Assembly: GCA_028684345.1 (NCBI GenBank)
Contig: JAQUGB010000127.1
Coordinates: forward strand, 1-5,237
Length of the DNA stretch: 5,237 nucleotides
Direction of reading: 5' to 3'
Origin: Tepidiphilus sp.
GTDB lineage: Bacteria; Pseudomonadota; Gammaproteobacteria; Burkholderiales; Rhodocyclaceae
The notes under the pieces are model-generated. The model did not search any database. It had not been told where the DNA came from and saw only the letters and a list, made by a program, of their open reading frames with translations. This document shows, piece by piece, positions 1 to 5,237 of the stretch. Numbering within the stretch: position 1 is the stretch's first letter; each line of letters begins with the position of its first letter. The translations under genes were made by a program, and so were the position numbers.

Positions 1-1935
1 GACGCGGCTGTTGCGCACGAGATCCTGGGCGAGGAAGCCGTTCAAGGGCGGCAAGGCCACGCTCATGTCCTCTTCCATGCCCACGCGCTTGCCCCCTTCT
101 CCGAAGAGGATCACCGGGCCGAAGACGGGGTCGCGGCGCACGCGGATGGCCAGTTCCCGTCCGTGGCGCTTGATGACCATGGGTTCGATGGCCACGCCGT
201 TGATCACTGCATCGGGCACGTTCTTCTTGACTTCGGCGATGATCTCCTGATAGGCGGTGCGCACCGCGGCCAGGGAGCCGAGGTTCAGGCGCACGCCGCC
301 CGAGTCGGCCTTGTCGATCACCGAGGGGGAATCGATCTTCATCGCCACGGGCAAGCCCAGCTCCTCGGCGAGCACCATGGCTTCGGTGACGCTGCGCGCG
401 ACCACCGTCTGGGCGATGGGGATGTGGAAGGCGGCGAGAATGGCCTTGGATTCCATTTCGTTGAGGCGATTGCGCCGCTCGGAGAGCGCCGTCTCGATGA
501 CGAGCTGGGCGTTTTCCACCCGCGGCGGTTCGTGGTGCGACAGGGGGGCCGGCGTCTGGGCGAGGAGCTTCTGGTTGCGGTAGTAGGAAGAGACGTGCGA
601 GAAGAGCTCGACCGCGGGCTCGGGCGCCTCGAACGTGGGGATGCCGGCGGCGATGAATTTCTGCCGCGCCTCTTCGACGAGCTCCTGCCCCAGCCAGCAG
701 GTGACGACGGGCTTTTCGGCGTGTTTTTCTTCCTCGATGATGGCTTCGGCCACGGCGGTGGGGTCGGTCATGGCCTGCGGCGTGAGGATGACGAGCACCC
801 CGTCGACTTCGGGCGATTCGAGCACGATCTGGAAGGTCTTGCGGTAGCGCTCGGCGTCAGCATCGCCCAGGATGTCGAGGGGGTTGCCGTGCGACCAGGA
901 TTCGGGCAGGAAGGCGCTGAGCCGCCCGAGGGTGTCGTCGCTGAGTTCGGCCAGAGGGATTTTGAGGTCGGCCGCACGGTCGGCCGCCATCGCCCCTAGT
1001 CCGCCGCCGTTGGTGATGATGGCCAGCCGATTGCCGCGTGGGCGTAGGCGGGCGAAGAGCGCCGTGGCGGCGGCGTAGAGCTGGCTGATGTTGTAGATGC
1101 GGATGACGCCCGAGCGGCGCAGCGCGGCGTCGAACACGGCGTCGTTACCCGGCTGGTTACCGCTGTGCACGAGGATGGCGCGCATCACTTCCGGTCGACG
1201 CCCGGCCTTGAGCACCAGGACGGGTTTGACCCGGGCGGCGGCGCGCAGCGCGCTCATGAAGCGGCGCGCGTTGCGGATGCCCTCGATGTAGAGGATGATG
1301 GATTCGGTGCGGTGGTCGGTGGCAAGGAAGTCGAGCACGTCGCCGAAGTCGATGTCGGCCGACACGCCCAGCGAGACGACGGCGGAAAAACCCACGCCGT
1401 TGGGCTTGGCCCAGTCGAGCACGGCGGCGCACAGCGCGCCCGATTGCGACACGAGCCCGATGGAGCCCTTGATGGCGGAGGCGTGGGCGAAGGTGGCGTT
1501 GAGCCCGATGCTGGGGCGCACGAGCCCGAGGCAGTTGGGCCCGAGCACGCGCATCTTGTAGCGCCGGGCGATCTCGATGATCTGGCGCTCGAGATAGCTG
1601 CCGCGTGGGCCGGATTCGGAGAAACCGGAGCTGAGCACGACGATGGCCTTGACTCCGGCGCGGCCGCAGGCCTCGACGATGCCGGGGGCCCGTTCGGGCC
1701 GGGTGCAGATGACCGCCAGGTCGAGCCGGTGCGGCACGTCTTCGACCGACTTGTAGCAGGGCAGGTCGAAGAGCGTTTCGTGGTTGGGGTTGATCAGGAA
1801 GAGCCGCCCATGGAAGCCGGCCTCCAGCATGTTGCGGGTGACGGTCTGCCCGAGCGAACCCGGGCGGTCGGAGGCGCCGATGATGCCGACGGAACGCGGT
1901 TCGAGCAGCGGCTGGAGATAATGGGTCTCTTTCAT
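1..1935 (-). CDS. Acetate--CoA ligase (ADP-forming) family / Pat-type protein acetyltransferase, C-terminus cut by window edge
   Basis: The reading frame is open from the ATG at 1935 to the left edge (645 codons, no stop). Residues 5-22 (HYLQPLLEPRSVGIIGAS) are the usual start of this family and open the CoA-binding Rossmann domain (about 1-140, ending in GPNCLGL at 132-138). Succinyl-CoA-ligase-like domains follow (about 150-460, SQSGAL at 163-168). H257 (VHSG) aligns with the phosphorylated His of the alpha part of ADP-forming acyl-CoA synthetases. The ATP-grasp domain begins near 483 (GGVRLNL 546-552, GPVILFGEGG 606-615). Collinearity with E. coli PatZ/YfiQ (about 886 aa) predicts some 240 more residues, including a GNAT acetyltransferase domain that cannot be seen here. 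Family members make acyl-CoA from acid, ATP and CoA, or, when GNAT-fused, acetylate lysines of enzymes such as acetyl-CoA synthetase in the cytoplasm. An in-frame ATG at 1995 would add 20 residues without family similarity, so 1935 is preferred, although neither start has a strong Shine-Dalgarno. D541 replaces the usual ATP-grasp His. Confidence 0.9.
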   Translation of the reverse strand, partial: MKETHYLQPLLEPRSVGIIGASDRPGSLGQTVTRNMLEAGFHGRLFLINPNHETLFDLPCYKSVEDVPHRLDLAVICTRPERAPGIVEACGRAGVKAIVVLSSGFSESGPRGSYLERQIIEIARRYKMRVLGPNCLGLVRPSIGLNATFAHASAIKGSIGLVSQSGALCAAVLDWAKPNGVGFSAVVSLGVSADIDFGDVLDFLATDHRTESIILYIEGIRNARRFMSALRAAARVKPVLVLKAGRRPEVMRAILVHSGNQPGNDAVFDAALRRSGVIRIYNISQLYAAATALFARLRPRGNRLAIITNGGGLGAMAADRAADLKIPLAELSDDTLGRLSAFLPESWSHGNPLDILGDADAERYRKTFQIVLESPEVDGVLVILTPQAMTDPTAVAEAIIEEEKHAEKPVVTCWLGQELVEEARQKFIAAGIPTFEAPEPAVELFSHVSSYYRNQKLLAQTPAPLSHHEPPRVENAQLVIETALSERRNRLNEMESKAILAAFHIPIAQTVVARSVTEAMVLAEELGLPVAMKIDSPSVIDKADSGGVRLNLGSLAAVRTAYQEIIAEVKKNVPDAVINGVAIEPMVIKRHGRELAIRVRRDPVFGPVILFGEGGKRVGMEEDMSVALPPLNGFLAQDLVRNSRV

Positions 1936-1958
1936 GACGTCGGGCCCCGAGCGATGAG

Positions 1959-1974
1959 GCCATAAGTTTATCGC
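1959..1974. promoter_or_regulatory. AT-rich imperfect palindrome, possible operator
   Basis: The 16-bp stretch has arms GC-n-ATAA and TTAT-n-GC around a central GT, so 6 of 8 position pairs are complementary. It overlaps the candidate -10 of the Pat-like gene, which is where a repressor would act. It is short and could be chance. I do not recognise the regulator family from the site. Confidence 0.2.
1967..1972 (-). promoter_or_regulatory. Candidate -10 element for the Pat-like gene
   Basis: Read on the minus strand, GATAAA matches TATAAT at 4 of 6 positions and is preceded by TGC, an extended -10 pattern (TGn). It lies 31 bp upstream of the ATG at 1935, which would give a leader of roughly 25 nt. 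It sits in the only AT-rich patch of this intergenic region. No recognisable -35 box lies at the usual distance. The call is tentative. Confidence 0.25.
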
Positions 1975-2014
1975 ACCCCAGCGCAGCGCGGGCATGGTGC
2001 GCGGCGCTCGGGGG

Positions 2015-2020
2015 TAGAAT
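2015..2020 (+). promoter_or_regulatory. Candidate -10 element for gabD
   Basis: TAGAAT in the context GGGGTAGAATCG is 5 of 6 to the sigma-70 consensus. This is a form common in GC-rich proteobacteria. Transcription would start near 2027, leaving about 36 nt before the chosen ATG at 2063. The expected -35 region around 1992-1997 is GCATGG, a poor match, so the promoter may need an activator or be weak. Confidence 0.4.
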
Positions 2021-2050
2021 CGTCGGGCGGCTGTGCGCGCGATGAGAGGA

Positions 2051-2056
2051 AAGGAG
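2051..2056 (+). promoter_or_regulatory. Ribosome binding site that decides the gabD start
   Basis: AAGGAG lies 6 nt before the ATG at 2063, ideal spacing. The alternative in-frame starts upstream (GTG at 2033, ATG at 2042) have no purine-rich sequence before them, and the GTG would fall only a few bases after the predicted transcription start. This fixes the start at 2063. Confidence 0.8.
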
Positions 2057-2062
2057 CGAAGG

Positions 2063-3520
2063 ATGTCGCTGGAGGCGGTGCGGGCAAAGGGTTTGCTGGT
2101 CGATCGGGCCTGGATCGGAGGGCAATGGTGCGAGGCCGATTCGGGAAGGCGCTTCCCCGTCTTCGATCCGGCAAGCGGCGATCGCCTGGCCGAAGTGCCG
2201 GACATGGGAGAGGCCGAGACCCGGCGGGCGATCGCGGCGGCTGCGGCGGCGTTCGATTCCTGGCGCCGGAGCCTGCCTCAGGAGCGGGCGGTGGTGCTGT
2301 CGCGCTGGGCGGCTCTGATGCGCTCTTCGCTCGAGGAGCTCGCCACGCTGGTGATGCACGAGCAGGGGAAACCGCTCGCGCAGGCGCGCGGCGAAGTGGC
2401 GCACGCGGCGGCTTTCGTCGAGTGGTTCGCCGAAGAAGGGAAGCGCATCTACGGCGAGATCATGCCGACCAATCGGGCCGACCGGCGTTTCCTCGTGCTG
2501 CGTCAGCCGGTGGGCGTGTGCGCGGCGATCACGCCGTGGAATTTTCCTGCCTCGATGATCACGCGCAAGGTGGCGCCGGCGCTGGCGGTGGGCTGCACCG
2601 TGGTGGTGAAGCCGTCCGAGCAGACGCCGCTCACGGCCCTGGCGCTCGCGCGGCTCGCCGAGCAGGCGGGCATGCCGCCCGGGGTGCTCGATGTCGTCAC
2701 CGGCGCCGATCCAGCGCCGATCGGCCTGGCGCTCACGTCCGATCCTCGCGTGCGCAAGATTTCTTTCACCGGCTCGACCGAGGTCGGGCGGCTGCTGATG
2801 GCGCAAAGCGCTGCCACGCTCAAGCGCCTGTCGCTGGAGCTGGGAGGGGACGCTCCCTTTCTCGTGTTCGACGACGCGGATGTGGAGGCCGCGGTGCAGG
2901 GGGCGATCGCCTCGAAATACCGCAATTCGGGGCAGACCTGCGTGTGCGCCAACCGCATCCTGGTGCAGGCGGGGATCTACGAAGCGTTCGTGCGCCGCTA
3001 CGTCGAGGAGGTAGAGAAGCTCGCCGTCGGGCCGGGATGGCAGCCGGGGGTGACGGTGGGGCCGCTCATCGACGAGGCGGCGCTCGACAAGGTGGAGGCT
3101 TTGGTGGCCGACGCGCGCGAAAAAGGGGCGCGGCTCTTGTGCGGCGGTCGGCGCGCGCAGGGGCTTTTTTACACGCCGACGGCGCTCGAGGGGATCACGC
3201 CCGACATGCGCATCGCGCACGAGGAGATCTTCGGGCCGGTGGCGCCGCTCTACCGCTTCGAGACGGAGGAAGAAGGCATCGCCTTGGCGAACGCCAGCGA
3301 CTACGGTCTGGCGGGGTATCTGTACGCGCGCGACGTGGGTCGCATCCTGCGCGTGGCCGAGGCGCTCGAAATGGGCGTGGTCGGGGTCAATACCGGCTCG
3401 ACCTCGAACGAGGCGGCGCCTTTCGGCGGCATCAAGCAGTCCGGCTTTGGGCGCGAGGGCTCGAAGTACGGCGTGGAAGAGTATCTCGAGCTGAAGTCGG
3501 TGTGCCTGGCGGGGCTGTAG
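2063..3520 (+). CDS. gabD: Succinate-semialdehyde dehydrogenase (aldehyde dehydrogenase family)
   Basis: This 485-aa cytoplasmic enzyme oxidises succinic semialdehyde to succinate, the last step of GABA degradation. It is collinear with E. coli GabD (482 aa) throughout. Visible ALDH elements are the oxyanion Asn N160 (TPWN), cofactor-binding K183, the Rossmann motif FTGSTEVG (235-242), general base E259 (LELGG), nucleophile C293 (GQTCVCAN) and E388/F390 (EEIFGP). The residues that hold the substrate carboxylate in human SSADH (R213, R334, S498) align with R168, R287 and S448, which supports SSADH over a generic ALDH. C293 and C295 match the human redox-switch pair C340/C342. E186 follows K183-P-S, whereas E. 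coli GabD has Ser there, suggesting NAD+ use. Glutarate semialdehyde (lysine catabolism, DavD role) is a possible alternative substrate. The gene is divergent from the Pat-like gene and convergent with the transporter. No GABA transaminase gene is adjacent within the window. Confidence 0.93.
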   Translation: MSLEAVRAKGLLVDRAWIGGQWCEADSGRRFPVFDPASGDRLAEVPDMGEAETRRAIAAAAAAFDSWRRSLPQERAVVLSRWAALMRSSLEELATLVMHEQGKPLAQARGEVAHAAAFVEWFAEEGKRIYGEIMPTNRADRRFLVLRQPVGVCAAITPWNFPASMITRKVAPALAVGCTVVVKPSEQTPLTALALARLAEQAGMPPGVLDVVTGADPAPIGLALTSDPRVRKISFTGSTEVGRLLMAQSAATLKRLSLELGGDAPFLVFDDADVEAAVQGAIASKYRNSGQTCVCANRILVQAGIYEAFVRRYVEEVEKLAVGPGWQPGVTVGPLIDEAALDKVEALVADAREKGARLLCGGRRAQGLFYTPTALEGITPDMRIAHEEIFGPVAPLYRFETEEEGIALANASDYGLAGYLYARDVGRILRVAEALEMGVVGVNTGSTSNEAAPFGGIKQSGFGREGSKYGVEEYLELKSVCLAGL

Positions 3521-3551
3521 GGAGGCGCGAAGGGTCGCTGGCGCGGCGAAT

Positions 3552-4468
3552 TCACCCTTGCTGGGCGGCGAGCGCCCGGGCGGCGGTGCGCTGGTTCTCG
3601 CCCAGCGCCGCCAGGCCGATGCCCAGGAGCAGCAGCACGAAACCGAGCGCCTGCAGGCCGCCGAGCCGCTCGCCGAACACGAGCCAGGCGAGCAGGCTGC
3701 TGCCCACCGGCTCGCCCAGGGTGACGATGGCCACGAAAGCGGCCGAGACGTGGCGCAGCGACCAGTTGTAGGCCGTGTGCCCCACCACCTGCGGCAAGAG
3801 GGCGAGCAGCAGCAATGCCTGCCAGCCTGCAGAAGACCACCCCGAAAGCGGCGTGCCGCTGAGCAGGCAGGCGAGCATGAGGAGCGCCGCGGCGCTGGTG
3901 TAGACGCTGAAGACGTAGGCCGGTAGCGTGAGCCGAGCCCGCAGCCGGTGGCCCACAAGCAGATAGGCCGAGAAACACCAGGCGCCGGCGAGCGCGAGGA
4001 AGTTGCCCCAGAGGGAATCGGCGCCGCCCGTGTGCCGGTCGCTCCAGAAGATGGCTAGGCTGCCGGCGAGTGCGAGCGCCATGCCGGAAAGCAGCGTGCG
4101 GTTGAAGCGCTCGCGCAGGAAGAGGAAGCCGACGAGGGCGATCCAGATGGGGTTGGTGGTGACCAGCACCGTGCTCGAGGCGACCGAGGTGAGGGCGAGC
4201 GAGCGGATCCACAGCGCGAAGTGCAGGGCGAGGAAGGCGCCGGCGAGTAGCGCCAGACCCAGCTGCCGCAGGGTCATGGCGCGCAGCGAGGCCCGGTCGA
4301 AGAGCAGGGCCGCGGGTGCCACGGCGAGCGCGGCGAAGGTAAGGCGCCATGCGGCCACGGCGAGCGATTCCACCCCCTCGCCCTGGGCGATGCGCGCGCA
4401 GATCGCCCCGGCGGCGATCGACAGCATTCCGCCCACGGCAACGAGATAGGCGAGTGCCCGGTGTTCTT

Positions 4469-4472
<4 letters not shown>
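3552..4472 (-). CDS. EamA/DMT-superfamily transporter
   Basis: This 306-aa inner-membrane protein is predicted to have ten helices (approximately 8-28, 36-58, 69-90, 95-117, 124-143, 153-173, 183-204, 215-236, 242-266, 271-290), arranged as two EamA repeats of about 135 residues. Each repeat ends with the family pattern of a Glu-containing turn followed by a Gly-rich last helix (RERF near 120-123; FGERL 266-270 then LLLLGIGL near 280-287). GEP at 253-255 in helix 9 is also typical. Relatives export amino acids and other metabolites, but the substrate cannot be read from the sequence. The ATG overlaps the livF stop as ATGA (4 nt), and no Shine-Dalgarno precedes it, so translation is probably coupled to livF. 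It is the last gene of the leftward operon, and its stop is 31 bp from the gabD stop. The small loop and the short N-terminus before helix 1 are normal for the family. Confidence 0.9.
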
Positions 4473-5171
<699 letters not shown>

Positions 5172-5179
<8 letters not shown>

Positions 5180-5237
5180 CGGCGGCCTCTTCGTCCTCTT
5201 CGCCCAGATAGGCGCGGATCACTTCGGGGTCGCGGCG
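5172..5237 (-). CDS. livG: LivG C-terminal fragment (ABC transporter ATP-binding protein), N-terminus beyond window edge
   Basis: Reading leftward from the right edge gives 21 residues and a TGA stop at 5172-5174. They begin RRDPEVIRAYLGEED, which matches the conserved LivG ending (DPxVIxAYLG), followed by a short acidic tail. Only this end is present, so no catalytic motif is visible. The identification rests on the ending, the same frame being open to the window edge, and position directly upstream of livF with an 8-nt overlap, the standard livG-livF order. Confidence 0.8.

Noticed and set aside
163..1965. Two long plus-strand open frames (163-999 and 1165-1965) antisense to the Pat-like gene
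   Set aside because: They are rich in Gly, Asp, His and Arg, with no family similarity. The opposite strand encodes an uninterrupted, recognisable protein across the same stretch.
1936..1995. Upstream ATG at 1995 adding 20 residues to the Pat-like protein
   Set aside because: The extra residues have no resemblance to the family N-terminus, and the start would place the candidate -10 inside the gene.
2033..2062. Longer gabD starting at GTG 2033 or ATG 2042
   Set aside because: Neither has a ribosome binding site. The extra residues (MRAMRGKERR) look non-native, and AAGGAG is ideally placed for ATG 2063.
3530..3559. Inverted repeat AAGGGT / ACCCTT across the gabD-transporter convergent junction, a possible two-way terminator
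   Set aside because: The stem is only 6 bp with an 18-nt loop, overlaps the transporter's last codons, and has no T-run on either strand. It is too weak to call.
2125..3771. A 548-codon plus-strand open frame overlapping gabD
   Set aside because: It is a shifted-frame shadow of gabD with low-complexity Arg/Gly/Ala composition, and it runs on antisense into the transporter gene.
1157..3958. A 933-codon open frame on the minus strand spanning the intergenic regions and antisense to gabD
   Set aside because: Its translation is Arg/Ala/Pro/His-rich with no recognisable domain, and it overlaps three genes with clear family similarity in other frames. Long spurious open frames are expected in such GC-rich coding DNA.
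3301..4350. A 349-codon minus-strand open frame within the transporter gene and the gabD 3' end
   Set aside because: It is a shifted-frame shadow of the ten-helix transporter, Arg/Ala/Pro-rich and without membrane segments.

Overview
This 5.2-kb window is GC-rich, tightly packed bacterial chromosome. Gene types, codon use and protein sequence suggest a Gram-negative proteobacterium, most likely a betaproteobacterium. That assignment is an inference, because there is no rRNA or other marker gene here. No RNA gene, mobile element, repeat array or CRISPR is visible.

Layout, left to right. (1) Positions 1-1935, minus strand: the first 645 codons of a large NDP-forming acyl-CoA synthetase of the protein-acetyltransferase (Pat/YfiQ) type, whose C-terminus lies beyond the left edge. 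(2) Positions 1936-2062: a 127-bp divergent intergenic region with a candidate promoter for each flanking gene, an AT-rich palindrome and a good ribosome binding site. (3) Positions 2063-3520, plus strand: a complete succinate-semialdehyde dehydrogenase (gabD). (4) Positions 3521-3551: a 31-bp convergent gap with no clear terminator. (5) Positions 3552-5237, minus strand, transcribed leftward from beyond the right edge: the last 21 codons of livG, then livF, then an EamA/DMT-family transporter. The livG/livF overlap is 8 nt and the livF/transporter overlap is 4 nt, so this looks like the 3' end of a branched-chain amino acid (or related solute) ABC-importer operon with a drug/metabolite exporter attached.

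How the genes may work together. The semialdehyde dehydrogenase feeds succinate into the TCA cycle from GABA-like compounds. The divergent Pat-like protein would either form acyl-CoA or acetylate enzymes such as acyl-CoA synthetases. The liv genes import amino-acid-like solutes. Together this is ordinary carbon and nitrogen catabolism. I see no convincing novel system. The points most worth checking are residue-level: the Pat-like protein has Asp where the ATP-grasp phospho-histidine normally sits, yet keeps the other phospho-histidine, and the GabD carries a cofactor-site Glu that suggests NAD+ rather than NADP+.
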